64,000 bases of DNA from DASYXZ01 sp035934315 (GTDB lineage Bacteria > Acidobacteriota > Terriglobia > UBA7540): positions 1 through 64,000 of the forward strand of contig DASYXZ010000090.1 of the NCBI GenBank assembly GCA_035934315.1, in the 5' to 3' direction. A program made the position numbers and the translations under genes. Below the pieces are notes generated by a model. It saw only the letters and a list, made by a program, of their open reading frames with translations, made no database searches and was not told where the DNA came from. Positions 19,324 through 28,900 of the stretch are shown piece by piece (position 1 is the first letter of the stretch; the number at the start of each line of letters is the position of its first letter).

Positions 19324-20133
19324 ATGGGGGTTATGAGCAGAAGATCAGATGACACTCGCAACGCCAATTCAAGACCAGACCGGATTCTTCGCCTCCTCCA
19401 AGAAACTGGTTTGGTCTCCATCCATCAACTCTGCAACGACCTGGACGTATCGATTGCCACCGTGCGACGAGACTTACGCCACCTGGAAAACCAGAACCTT
19501 TTGCGGAGAACGCACGGAGGCGCGACCTGCATCGAACCACTGCTTTATGAGCCCTTCCGCCGCGATTCATCTTTCCAAGAGCAGATCGAGCGCTGCTCGG
19601 ACGAAAAGCGAAAGATCGCTTTGGCTGCGGCCGAATTGGTGGAAGACGGTGACACAATTGCGATGACTGCAGGAACCACAACCACCCTGGTAGCACGCAG
19701 CATCCGGCAGCGGCAAGGAGTAACGGTTGTCACCAACACCGTCAACATCGCCATGGAATTGAGCAAAAGGAAAGATTTGGCGATTTTTGTCACGGGAGGA
19801 CACCTTCGCGGTGACTGGTTTTCTCTGGTCGGGTCCGCTGCGGTCCAAGCCATGACTCGCATATATGTCGAGAAGGTTTTCATTGGGGTGAATGGTATCG
19901 ATGCTGAGAAAGGCTTGACCTGCTTCAATCCTGAAGAGGCGGCACTGAACAGGACAATGATCCAGCAGGCCCGGAAAAAGATTGTGGTCGCCGATCACAC
20001 AAAGTTGGGGCTCGTAACGAGTTGTTTGATTTGTCCTTTGCGCGAAGCTGATATTCTTATTACTGACAGCGGCGCTACAGATAAGGCAATCGAGCCTTTT
20101 GTGCAAAATGGTCTCGAAGTGCGGCGTGTATAA
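19324..20133 (+). CDS. DeoR-family sugar regulator
   Basis: A repressor that senses a phosphorylated sugar. An N-terminal helix-turn-helix (RPDRILRLLQETGLVSIHQLCNDLDVSIATVRRDLRHLENQNLLRRTHGGA in three consecutive parts, about residues 17-70) contains the DeoR signature DVSIATVRRDL. The C-terminal DeoRC sensor has AMTAGTTTTLVARSI, VVTNTVNIAMEL, FVTGGHLRGDWFSLVGSAA and ITDSGA. About 269 residues, slightly longer than the usual 250. Start is uncertain: ATG at 19324 or 19333, neither with a well-spaced ribosome site. It stands directly before the isomerase/kinase operon, whose sugar phosphate product is its likely effector. Confidence 0.9.
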   Translation: MGVMSRRSDDTRNANSRPDRILRLLQETGLVSIHQLCNDLDVSIATVRRDLRHLENQNLLRRTHGGATCIEPLLYEPFRRDSSFQEQIERCSDEKRKIALAAAELVEDGDTIAMTAGTTTTLVARSIRQRQGVTVVTNTVNIAMELSKRKDLAIFVTGGHLRGDWFSLVGSAAVQAMTRIYVEKVFIGVNGIDAEKGLTCFNPEEAALNRTMIQQARKKIVVADHTKLGLVTSCLICPLREADILITDSGATDKAIEPFVQNGLEVRRV

Positions 20134-20159
20134 CCAACAATTTTAATTGATCGGTCCTC

Positions 20160-20174
20160 ATGCCACATATATTA
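20160..20174 (-). promoter_or_regulatory. Weak operator-like half match before the isomerase operon
   Basis: On the minus strand TCACTAATATATGTGG shares TCACTAATAT-x-TG with the site before the lyase operon (58887), but its second half is poor. It lies about 90 bases before the isomerase start. A TTGACA box is at 20209-20214 with only a weak -10 sequence after it. The DeoR protein, not the regulator of the other sites, is the more obvious controller here. Confidence 0.3.
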
Positions 20175-20250
20175 GTGATTGTTTTAGGCAATATCGCTCA
20201 CACAAGTCTTGACATTGCTATCGTTTAGGCGGACTATGCGCAAGGACATA

Positions 20251-20799
20251 ATGCCGATTGAACTCGATCTGAGTACTGCACTCTTAAACGGCAAGGACGT
20301 TCGAATGAGAGAGGTTTCTATCCGCGGCCTCGAGCATGTTTTTCTAAATGAAAAGGCGAGAATAGCGCTCAATCCGTCAACGACAGTCTATCGGGTCCAT
20401 TATTTTACGCCCGTGCCCGAAGGCACGAGCGGTGGTTTGTTTTGCGGATTGACGGTCATCCAGCCTGGAATGGTCGATGACGAATACTTCATGACGCGGG
20501 GCCACCTGCATGCGAACCGGGAGCGCGGGGAATGTTACTTGACCATTGCCGGCGAGGGAGCATTACTGCTCATGGACGAGGGCCGACGAACCTGGTTTGA
20601 GGCTATGAAGCCCGGCACCATCCACTACATTCCAGGCCACACGGCCCACCGCGTCGCAAATACGGGTCTCACGTCGCTTTCTTTCTTCGCGTGCTGGCCC
20701 AGCGATGCCGGCCACGATTACGAAAGTATTGCGAGATGCGGATTCAGCGCTCGTCTGCGCAAAATAAATGGACAGCCAAAACTGGTGGAGGCGCCATGA
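20251..20799 (+). CDS. Cupin-type phosphosugar isomerase (cPGI family), first copy
   Basis: About 182 residues of the cupin glucose-6-phosphate isomerase fold, which interconverts aldose and ketose 6-phosphates with a bound metal. Metal ligands can be placed in TRGHLHANRERGECYLTIAGEG (two His, then Glu) and in the later GHTAHRV. The ATG at 20251 is preferred because AAGGA lies 5 bases before it; upstream ATG codons at 20236 lack one. The stop codon overlaps the kinase start (ATGA), implying translational coupling. Since a second cupin isomerase is encoded three genes on, the two may serve different sugar phosphates. Confidence 0.83.
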   Translation: MPIELDLSTALLNGKDVRMREVSIRGLEHVFLNEKARIALNPSTTVYRVHYFTPVPEGTSGGLFCGLTVIQPGMVDDEYFMTRGHLHANRERGECYLTIAGEGALLLMDEGRRTWFEAMKPGTIHYIPGHTAHRVANTGLTSLSFFACWPSDAGHDYESIARCGFSARLRKINGQPKLVEAP

Positions 20800-21737
20800 A
20801 GGCTCTCGCTCTGGATCTCGGAGGAGGTCATGCCGCGTGTGCGGTTGTTGAAGACCGCACTCTAGTTGTCTCCGAGAGAATCGCTTTGCGAGAGTCCACC
20901 AACCTCGGTTGTGTGTTGCCTCATGTCACAGAATGCCTGAAGAGGTTACTACAGGACTGCCGGATGCAGGCCTCTGAGTGCTCGGGCGTCAGCGTTAGTT
21001 TCTGCGGCATCGTGTCCCCGTATCCCGCACAAATCCTCTCGACGCTGGGGAAGTATGTGGATGGTCCGGGCTTGGATCTCCCTCTCTGGGCGAAGAACGC
21101 TTTTGGCATCCCGATGGTAATCGAGAATGACGCGCGCATGGCGCTGTTAGGTGAATGGTACGCAGGCTCAGTGCAAGGCTTTGAGGATGCCGTGATGATT
21201 ACGCTCGGTACCGGCATCGGCGGAGCGGCGATGGTTGGGGGCCGCTTGCTCCGGGGCAAACACTTCCAGGCGGGTTGTTTGGGTGGCCATTTGACGGTCG
21301 CTTATGGTGGCCGCGAATGCAAGTGCGGCAACATCGGTTGCGCGGAGGCGGAAGCGTCTACCTGGGCTCTTCCTGCGATCTGCCGTGAGTGGCCCGGTTT
21401 CGAATCCAGCTCTCTGGCGCGCGAAGAGGTAATCGACTTTGCCATTTTGTTTCGTCACGCTACGGCAGGAGATCGAGTGGCCTGCGAAGTCCGTGACCGA
21501 TGTTTACGGGTATGGTCCTCGTGCGCCGTATCGATGGCTCATGCGTACAGCCCTGAGGTCATTGCATTGGGCGGAGGGGTGCTGGAAAGCGCGTCCGAAA
21601 TCCTTCCAGTGATCGAGCCCTGGGTGCAAGACCACGTTTGGTCACCGTGGGGGCTGGTTCAAGTGCGGCGCGCGAAACTAGGTGAGGAAGCCGCACTCTT
21701 GGGCGCCGTCCCACTTCTTCAAACTATTCTCAAATGA
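20796..21737 (+). CDS. ROK-family sugar kinase
   Basis: A 313-residue ATP-dependent hexose kinase. The phosphate loop is near the N terminus (LALDLGGGHAACAVV), the sugar-binding acidic motif is VIENDARMALLGEW (about 108), GTGIGGAAMVGGRLLRG follows, and the ROK zinc motif reads CKCGNIGCAEAEAS (about 180; Cys-x-Cys-x4-Cys plus an upstream His in GGHLTV). Start chosen at 20796 where ATGA overlaps the previous stop and GGTGGAGG precedes it; longer versions would run into the isomerase gene. It would make the sugar phosphate used by the flanking isomerases. Confidence 0.88.
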   Translation: MKALALDLGGGHAACAVVEDRTLVVSERIALRESTNLGCVLPHVTECLKRLLQDCRMQASECSGVSVSFCGIVSPYPAQILSTLGKYVDGPGLDLPLWAKNAFGIPMVIENDARMALLGEWYAGSVQGFEDAVMITLGTGIGGAAMVGGRLLRGKHFQAGCLGGHLTVAYGGRECKCGNIGCAEAEASTWALPAICREWPGFESSSLAREEVIDFAILFRHATAGDRVACEVRDRCLRVWSSCAVSMAHAYSPEVIALGGGVLESASEILPVIEPWVQDHVWSPWGLVQVRRAKLGEEAALLGAVPLLQTILK

Positions 21738-23491
21738 ACACTGTCGCCAATTACGACAAAACGCCGACCATCACAGTGAGTTCAGACCCGTCGGAATGCG
21801 CCTTGGGATGGGACGAGGTGGCGGATCGCTTGCGGGGTTTTCTTCCCGCCGGCCGATGTGTTCTTTGCATTGAAACCTATCCCGGAGTCTTTGAACGCGA
21901 AATCGAACAGGCGCTCGCGCGGCGTCTTCGGCCCGTGCAGATCCTGCGCTCCCAGTGCTGCTATAAGCCTTCGGCGGAAATTAATCAGATCGCAGCGCCG
22001 TTTCTGACGGACGATCCAGTTTTCGGCCGGATGAGCTACCTTGAGCTCACGGATTATATTGATCCCAATCGTCTCGCCGCCGCCCGCCAAACAGTCAGCG
22101 AGTGGTCACGAGGATTGCTGTTGGTGATTGGAACCGGCGCTGCGGTGATTTCACCAAACGCCGACGTGCTCGTTTACGCTGACCTGGCGCGCTGGGAAAT
22201 CCAGCAGCGCCAGAGGCGGGGCCAAATCTCCAGTTTGGGCGTGAACGACGCCGGAGCCAAGCCGTCTGTGCTTTACAAAAGAGGTTTCTTTCTGGATTGG
22301 CGTCTCGCCGACAACCTGAAGCGCGCTTTGCTGCCCCGCATCAACTTCTTGCTGGATACCAATGACATGCGAACCCCGAAGATAATCAGCGGCGAAGCGC
22401 TGCACCGCGCGCTTCGCAAAACGGTCGAGCGCCCGTTCCGCCTGGTCCCCTTTTTTGATCCTGGTCCATGGGGGGGGCAGTGGATACGAAAGGTCTGCGC
22501 GTTGAATGGTGATGCGCCCAACTACGCCTGGTGCTTCGATTGTGTTCCCGAGGAGAATAGTTTGCTGTTGGGTTTTGGGAATCGACGCATGGAGATTCCT
22601 GCGGTTGACCTCGTATTCACTCATCCGCGAGAGCTGCTTGGGGATGCCGTCCATGCGCGGTTTGGGGCGGAATTTCCCATCCGCTTTGATTTCCTCGATA
22701 CGATGGACGGGGGAAATCTGTCGCTTCAGGTTCATCCCACTACGGAGTACATTCGCAGCCATTTCGGCCTGTACTATACCCAGGATGAAAGCTATTACAT
22801 TCTTGACGCAGATCAAGGAGCGGCCGTGTATTTGGGATTGAAGGATGAGGTTAATCCGGAATCCATGTTGCGTGATCTGGAATTGGCTGAAAATCCCGAT
22901 TGCGCGTTCCCAGCCGATCGGTATGTCAACCAGTTTCCGGCGCACAAGCACGATCACTTCCTCATTCCCGCGGGGACCGTCCACTGCTCGGGACGGAACT
23001 GCATGGTTCTGGAGATTAGCGCCACACCCTACATTTTCACGTTTAAGCTTTGGGACTGGGGTCGGCTGGGTTTGGATGGAGAGCCACGCCCGATCCATAT
23101 CGATCACGGCAAAAGAAACATTCAGTGGGATCGGCGCACGCGGTGGGTGAAGGGAAATCTGTTGAACCAAATCCAACCCCTCAGCTCGGGTGAAGGTTGG
23201 TTGGAAGAAAGGACAGGTCTCCACGAGATGGAATTCATTGAAACGCGGAGGTGCTGGTTTACAGGTAAGATAATCCACCATACTCGTGGTGGAGTGAACG
23301 TCCTCAACCTGGTCGAAGGTGATGAAGCGGTTGTGGAGAGCCCCGGGCACGCGTTTGAACCTTTCGTCGTCCATTACGCCGAAACTTTCGTGGTGCCGGC
23401 GGCGGTCGGTCCCTACACCATAACCCCTTTCGGATCTGCGCAGGGCAAACGATGTGCGACGATCAAAGCCTTTGTCAGGACGAGCGCATGA
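21734..23491 (+). CDS. Mannose-6-phosphate isomerase-like protein with an N-terminal kinase-like domain
   Basis: A 585-residue two-part protein. The C-terminal half (about 300-585) is a class I mannose-6-phosphate isomerase cupin with zinc ligands in SLQVHPTTEYIRSHFG, YTQDESYYILDADQGA and FLIPAGTVHCSG. The N-terminal half (about 20-260) has alternating strand/helix character resembling nucleoside- or sugar-kinase folds (AGRCVLCIETYPGVFEREI, LLLVIGTGAAVISPNADVLVYADLARWEIQ, LDTN) but without a normal Walker A GxxGxGKS, so catalytic kinase activity is doubtful. It overlaps the ROK kinase and the next isomerase by ATGA junctions. A role in mannose or fructose phosphate interconversion is likely; the job of the N-terminal half is unknown. 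Confidence 0.8.
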   Translation: MNTVANYDKTPTITVSSDPSECALGWDEVADRLRGFLPAGRCVLCIETYPGVFEREIEQALARRLRPVQILRSQCCYKPSAEINQIAAPFLTDDPVFGRMSYLELTDYIDPNRLAAARQTVSEWSRGLLLVIGTGAAVISPNADVLVYADLARWEIQQRQRRGQISSLGVNDAGAKPSVLYKRGFFLDWRLADNLKRALLPRINFLLDTNDMRTPKIISGEALHRALRKTVERPFRLVPFFDPGPWGGQWIRKVCALNGDAPNYAWCFDCVPEENSLLLGFGNRRMEIPAVDLVFTHPRELLGDAVHARFGAEFPIRFDFLDTMDGGNLSLQVHPTTEYIRSHFGLYYTQDESYYILDADQGAAVYLGLKDEVNPESMLRDLELAENPDCAFPADRYVNQFPAHKHDHFLIPAGTVHCSGRNCMVLEISATPYIFTFKLWDWGRLGLDGEPRPIHIDHGKRNIQWDRRTRWVKGNLLNQIQPLSSGEGWLEERTGLHEMEFIETRRCWFTGKIIHHTRGGVNVLNLVEGDEAVVESPGHAFEPFVVHYAETFVVPAAVGPYTITPFGSAQGKRCATIKAFVRTSA

Positions 23492-24264
23492 GATTTGACC
23501 CTGCTCTCGACGTCAAGATTACCCGGCAACCGATGGGTTTCGAGTACGGCCTCCACGTCTTTGGCCCCAAAACCGAATACCGAAGCCTCGACGCGATCCG
23601 ATGGGGTTTGTTCAACCCGGCTTGCCAGGGCCCCGATCCTGTTTACGCCATCGCCATGGGTGTGGGTAAGGAGGACCAACGCGAAGAGCTTTGCCGGCGG
23701 AACCTACTGTTTGGAGTTGTCACTTACGCAGCCGGACGGCTGGGCGGCGAACCGGTGCGAAGCCCGGGGCATCTCCACAAGGTTTCACGCCATAATAATT
23801 GTTCTGCCCCGGAGATATTTGAAATCTGGGAGGGGTGCGCAGTCATTTACATGCAGGAATTCGCGGCCCATAACGCCGGACGTTGTTTTGAGGTAGAAGC
23901 GAAAGCCGGAGACGTCGTCGTTGTGCCGCCGGCATGGGCACATGCCGCCATCAGCACCGACCCGACTGACCCGCTGACTTTCGGTGCATGGTGCGACCGT
24001 GATTACGGATTTGTGTATGACGAACTGCGAGCTCGGAAAGGACTTGCCTGGTATCCAGTTTTGGAGAACGGATCCTTGCAATGGCAAAGGAACACACGAT
24101 ACCAGGAAAGCCGACTCGAGATCGTTGCCGCAAGAACCTATCCCGAACTTGGTTTGCCAGGCCGCAAGCCGATTTATGCGCGCTTTGAAGATTCCCCCGA
24201 GTCTGTGCAGTGGGTTTCTGAGCCGCAGCTTGTCCGAAGTGTTTGGCCGCAATTCCATCCATGA
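23488..24264 (+). CDS. Cupin-type phosphosugar isomerase, second copy
   Basis: About 258 residues, distinct in sequence from the first copy. Metal-site features are SPGHLHKVSRHNNCSAPEIFEIWEGCAVIYMQ and, after a loop, AGDVVVVPPAWAHAAIST, which matches the cupin PGI pattern of GHxH ... E ... PPxWAH. The first 80 residues (FGPKTEYRSLDAIRWGLFNP) form an extra N-terminal region. ATG at 23488 overlaps the preceding stop (ATGA). Two cupin isomerases plus a mannose-6-P isomerase in one operon is unusual. Confidence 0.82.
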   Translation: MRFDPALDVKITRQPMGFEYGLHVFGPKTEYRSLDAIRWGLFNPACQGPDPVYAIAMGVGKEDQREELCRRNLLFGVVTYAAGRLGGEPVRSPGHLHKVSRHNNCSAPEIFEIWEGCAVIYMQEFAAHNAGRCFEVEAKAGDVVVVPPAWAHAAISTDPTDPLTFGAWCDRDYGFVYDELRARKGLAWYPVLENGSLQWQRNTRYQESRLEIVAARTYPELGLPGRKPIYARFEDSPESVQWVSEPQLVRSVWPQFHP

Positions 24265-24283
24265 ATCAGGAGCCAACCCAATC

Positions 24284-25666
24284 GTGAGGCAGGCATCAGC
24301 GGTCGAGGGAGATGCGAAGGAAAGAGGAGCACGGACTTACGTGTATCTGGTCTCGGCGGTGGCAGCGCTGGGAGGTTTGCTTTTCGGTTTTGACACTGCA
24401 GTCATCAACGGGGCTATTGTCTTTCTAAGACGAGACTTTCACCTTTCGGATTTTCAGACTGAATGGGCCGCCGGCAGTCTACTGCTGGGGTGCGTGATTG
24501 GCGCTTTCGCTGGTGGAAGCCTCAGTGATCGGTTGGGAAGGAAGAAACTCCTTCTGGCCGCCGCGTCGATTTTCGTTCTTTCCGCATTCGGAGCCGCTTT
24601 ACCGAAAAACCTGGCCGAGTTTATCGCTGCCCGCCTCCTGGGAGGTCTGGCAATCGGAGTGGTGTCCGCGCTGTCGCCGCTTTACATTGCTGAAATTTCG
24701 CCTCCTTCCATTCGCGGCCGCCTTGTCACCCTGAATCAGCTTGCGATTGTTACGGGCATTCTCTGCGCGTTCTTTATAAACTGGCTTCTTGCCAGTCTCG
24801 GCCCTCATAGCTGGCGTTGGATGTTCATGGCCGCTAGTGTGCCCTCGCTGGTTTTCTTCTTCAGTCTCCTAGCCGTTCCGGAGAGCCCTCGGTGGCTGAT
24901 CCAACGGTCGAGACTTAAGGAAGCGGTCACCATCCTGAGCTGGTTATGTGGAGACGAGCAAGCTCCATTGCAAGTCGAGGAGATCCGCAAGACCATCGCG
25001 GAGGAACAGGCCTATTCACTGTCAGCACTGCTTCGCCCGCCGCTCCGCCATCCTACAATGATTGCTGTAACTCTGGCGGTGTTGTCTCAAGTGACGGGAA
25101 TTAATACCATCATGTATTACGGCTCCGTCATCTTCACCGAACAGGTCAAGAGCCAGGGGGCCTTTTCCGCGCTTGGTGCCAACGTGATCATTGGCGCTGT
25201 GAACTTCGCCGGAACCATCCTGGCCCTCCTTTTTATTGATCGGCTCGGCAGAAAGCCGTTGTTGATGTTCTCGGCAGGAGGAATGGGAATTTCCCTCACT
25301 GCGATCGGATTCGCCTTTCTGGTCCACCCCGCCCCTTCGACCCTGATTCTTGGGCTGATTCTTTCATACGTCGCGTGTTTCGCCGTGGGCCTGGGACCCG
25401 GGTCGTGGCTCTTGATGTCTGAATTATTCCCGACTCCGGTTCGTGGACGCGCCATGTCAATTGCCACGCTCAGTCTTTGGGTGGCCTGCCTGGTTGTCAC
25501 GCTGACCTTTCTTTCTCTCGTCTCACTCCTGGGAGCTTCCGAGGCCTTTGGGATATACGCTCTTCTTTGTGCGGTGGCGTTCTTTTTTGTCTGGAAATTC
25601 ACCCCGGAAACAAAAGGAAAGGCACTCGAACAGATCGAGCGGCTCTGGGTCGGCCACCAGGGCTGA
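24284..25666 (+). CDS. Sugar porter family MFS transporter
   Basis: A 460-residue, 12-helix sugar:H+ symporter in the inner membrane. Hallmarks: LGGLLFGFDTAVINGA in helix 1, SDRLGRKKLL after helix 2, GLAIGVVSALSPLYIAEISPPSIRGRL, PESPRWLIQ before the central loop, QVTGINTIMYYG in helix 7, DRLGRKPLL, and the terminal PETKGKALEQIE. The start is probably GTG at 24284, with GGAG 11 bases before it; longer frames would run back into the isomerase gene. As the last gene of the operon it likely imports the sugar that the ROK kinase phosphorylates. Confidence 0.9.
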   Translation: MRQASAVEGDAKERGARTYVYLVSAVAALGGLLFGFDTAVINGAIVFLRRDFHLSDFQTEWAAGSLLLGCVIGAFAGGSLSDRLGRKKLLLAAASIFVLSAFGAALPKNLAEFIAARLLGGLAIGVVSALSPLYIAEISPPSIRGRLVTLNQLAIVTGILCAFFINWLLASLGPHSWRWMFMAASVPSLVFFFSLLAVPESPRWLIQRSRLKEAVTILSWLCGDEQAPLQVEEIRKTIAEEQAYSLSALLRPPLRHPTMIAVTLAVLSQVTGINTIMYYGSVIFTEQVKSQGAFSALGANVIIGAVNFAGTILALLFIDRLGRKPLLMFSAGGMGISLTAIGFAFLVHPAPSTLILGLILSYVACFAVGLGPGSWLLMSELFPTPVRGRAMSIATLSLWVACLVVTLTFLSLVSLLGASEAFGIYALLCAVAFFFVWKFTPETKGKALEQIERLWVGHQG

Positions 25667-25922
25667 GGTCCGGCTCGCGTCGTTCACCGACTTGTACGGT
25701 CCAGACCTGGCCAAGCTCGAAGTTCGAGCCTTGGTCGATCGCCCAGATGCTTTGAGAGTTTGTCCCGAAAAACTTGGCGTACTGCTGCTGCGGAAGAGCC
25801 GAATGGAGCTCAGCCACGTTGCGGACAAAGATACCTTTGAACTGCACCCCGCCGCCACCGCACGAGGCAAGAAAAGAAACGCACAAAACAAGAATGAAGC
25901 GCCTTTTGAAAGCGGCTCGCAT
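25599..25922 (-). CDS. Possible small lipoprotein
   Basis: The frame begins with a convincing lipoprotein signal, MRAAFKRRFILVLCVSFLASCGGGG, with lipobox LASC at about residue 18-21. What follows (about 80 residues) matches nothing I know. Its 3' end overlaps the end of the sugar porter gene on the other strand, so the C-terminal part may be chance read-through or the gene may be truncated. It lies 50 bases downstream of receptor 2 in the same direction, separated by a long palindrome. Confidence 0.4.
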   Translation of the reverse strand: MRAAFKRRFILVLCVSFLASCGGGGVQFKGIFVRNVAELHSALPQQQYAKFFGTNSQSIWAIDQGSNFELGQVWTVQVGERREPDLSPGGRPRAARSVRVPFLLFPG

Positions 25923-25932
25923 CTGCGGTCGA

Positions 25933-25968
25933 TGCGGAAGGGGCGATTCGTGAATCGCCCCTTCCGCA
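25933..25968. repeat. 36-base palindrome after TonB receptor 2
   Basis: Two 17-base arms, TGCGGAAGGGGCGATTC (25933-25949) and its exact reverse complement (25952-25968), surround a 2-base centre. It begins 3 bases past the receptor stop. It may terminate transcription of the receptor, but no T run follows, so a mobile intergenic palindrome is as likely. Confidence 0.7.
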
Positions 25969-25971
25969 ATG

Positions 25972-28900
25972 CTAAAAGAAAAACTTCAGCGAAACCTGCA
26001 TGATCCTCGGGAAATTGTTCTGGTACGCTCTGATTGTGCCGAAGCCCGACCATTGAGCGCAACTCGGGATAGTTGTGGGTCCGCATATCTTGTCATGGGT
26101 GTTGGTGTCCGGCCCCGGAAAGAGCGGCGTGTTCATCAGGTTAAATGCGTCCCATCGCAACTGAAGCCGCTTCGATTCCGTCAGTTGGAATTCCTTTTGC
26201 ATCGTCATGTCGAGGTTCGGGATGTAGGGCTGGCGCAGATAACTCACCCGGTCCGGCTGGTTCCCCTGGCTAAGCAATGGCTGGTTGGTATAGCAGTTCT
26301 GGGGCTGCCCACTGCAGTTATAGACCCACTGCGAAAGGGTTGGCCCGCCGTCAGGCACCATGCTGTGGGTGGAGACGTGCCACCCGCCCGGGATGTCTTC
26401 TGGAAAGCCGGTTGAATCGGAGAAGATCCAGTTCATCCTCCAGTTATTCACCACCTCTCCCCACACGCCCGAAGCGTTGGAAATGAAACGGGAGCCCTTC
26501 CCGATCGGGAGGTCCCATTCGCCAGCGAAGGTCAAAACGTGTGTGCGGTCGTAGCTCATCAGCTGATAGATTCCGCGGGGGTCCTGCCAGGGCCAGCCGT
26601 TTCTATACTTGGTAAGCTGCATATTCTTCGAATAGGTGTATGCGAGCTGGTAGCTCAATCCGTGGCCGCTCCGCTTGTCCATCTTCACTTGCAGGGAATC
26701 GTACCAACTCTTGCCAAAAGGATCGGTGAAATTGCCGACGGCCCCGGCGCCAAACTGGCTGAGCGCGGGCAGCAAATGTTCCGCGATGACCGTGGAGCTG
26801 TTTCCGATGCCGGTCGAGGTGGGCACGGCGCCGAAAAAGGGGTTGGGGACCTTTGCGTTGAGGTCACCGGCCAGGGTTGAGTTGTAGTTATTCTGCAGCA
26901 AGTCAAAATAACCGGAGTCCAGGGGCAACTGATTGATCCAGGTGTGGAAGCCCTGCGTGCGCAGCGCTCTTGCGTAATTGCCGGCGTACTTCACGCTCAG
27001 CACGGTGTTGTGGGGAAGTTGGTGCTGAAACCCGAACGACATGATGGTTGAGCGCGGGATCTTGCGTTGCGGAAAATCGAGAGACATGCTATTGCCCACA
27101 TTGGTCAGCAGGCCCGCGCTTGAGTCCGGTGGCTCTTGGGCGCCGAAGGGATAGGGCGTGCCGCTACGGAAAAGGTTGGAGGGGTCCACTGTGTTAGTGC
27201 CGGTAGCGAGGTACGGGGTGTTGATAGTGAAGCCGGTCCTTGTGCCGGCCTCTATGCCGTAAGCAAACACGTAGCCCCAGCCGCCACGAAGCACGGTCTT
27301 CGAGTTAATCGCGTAAGCGAATCCAATCCTGGGCGCAAGATTACTCCAGTCTATATTGTAGGCATTCCGTGGCTGGCCATTCGTGCCAGCAAACAGAATC
27401 CCTCCATAAACGGTGCCGGGGTTAATCGCCGGGCCGAAGGTAACGCCGAGGTCGGTCTGAATCGCCTGCGTTGCCGCCTGCCAAGCGGCAATGTTCTTCG
27501 GGTTGGTGATGTTAGCTTGATAAATGGGATTATTCGTGAGCGGGTTGACGCAGGTCAGGCACATGCCGCGATTGAGGCCATTGAAGCGGTCTACCACGCC
27601 GCCCAGCACGTCGTACCGCAAGCCGATATTCAGCGTCAGGCGGCGGCTGGCCCTCCAATTGTCCTGGGCGTAAATCGCCCATTCGGGAATGGTCTCATAC
27701 AGTGTGTGCTGCCAGTCTACACCGCCGCTGGTAGGATATCCCAGCAGGAGGGAGGCGGCGCCAAAGCCGTCGGTTTTTCCCCTGGCCGTGGGGTTATTCT
27801 GAGTGGGGCCGTCGCCGAAACTGAAAGTTCCGTTGGGATGTCCGACATCGAAAGGATTGGCGAAATTCCATCGGCCCAGCTCGCCTCCAAACTCGATGCT
27901 GTGCGCCCCATGAATTTTTGTGAAGTCCACATCGAGCACCATGGTCTGGTTCATCTGCGCGGTCAGCCCGTTGCCAATGATGGTTGCCTCGTTGTCGGCA
28001 ACACTAACCTCGGGCAGCACATCTCTCGATGCGATGCCAACGTGAGGCATGGTGAGCCCGATTGAGGCGGGAGTGGGCAAGACAGGATTCCCGTTCGGGA
28101 AACGCTGTGAGTAACGCGTAAAGGAAAGCTTGAAGTCGCCCACCATGGTTGGCGAAAAGACATGAGTCAAATCCTGACTGATGACGATGTTCGTCCGCAT
28201 GGAATGGATGTCGCCACGCATCGCCGGCCCGACGAAGCCGCTCGAATCGCGCAACTCGTGCCCCTTTTGCCACTCAAACGAGCTGTACATCTTTGTCCGG
28301 TCGCTGAGGCTGTAGTCCACACGGCCCATCGGCTGGTAATAATCGTAGGCGTCCGGGTTCCTCGCAATGTAGTTGTTGGTGAGCGAGTTGATGTTGGTAT
28401 TGGGCAACGGGTAGTAATTCAGGATCACGGCACCCGTGGCATTAATGCCGGGAATCGTGACGCCGTTCACGACTTGGGTGGTCGCCGGAATGCTGTCATT
28501 CGGGAACGGTTGGCGCGAGTAGTTATTGTTCTTGCAGTTTCCGACGGTACCCCCTGGGGAGTTGCAGACTGTGGTGAGGGGGTTGTAAATGGTGAATCCG
28601 GTTTTCGTAAAATCAACGCCTTGGCCGGACTGCGGGTGCAAATAGGCCGGCGGCACGGTGGTGAGCACGGTGAAGGGGATATGTTCCCAATAGCCCTCGA
28701 AGCTGCCGAAGAAGAAGAGCTTATCGTGTTTGATCGGCCCGCCCAACGTCCCGCCATACTGGTGCTGGATCTTGTTCGCTGTCGGGAGACCAGCGATGTT
28801 GCTCTCAAAGTCGTTGGCGTTCAGCGCCCCGTTTTCGAGGTATTCGAAAATGTCGCCGTGATAGCGGTTATTCCCGGACTTGGTGACGATGTTCATGGAC

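Noticed and set aside
25933..25968. Long palindrome considered as an attachment site or replication terminus
   Set aside because: No integrase or other dyad-binding gene is nearby and it follows a stop codon directly, so a terminator or intergenic repeat is simpler.
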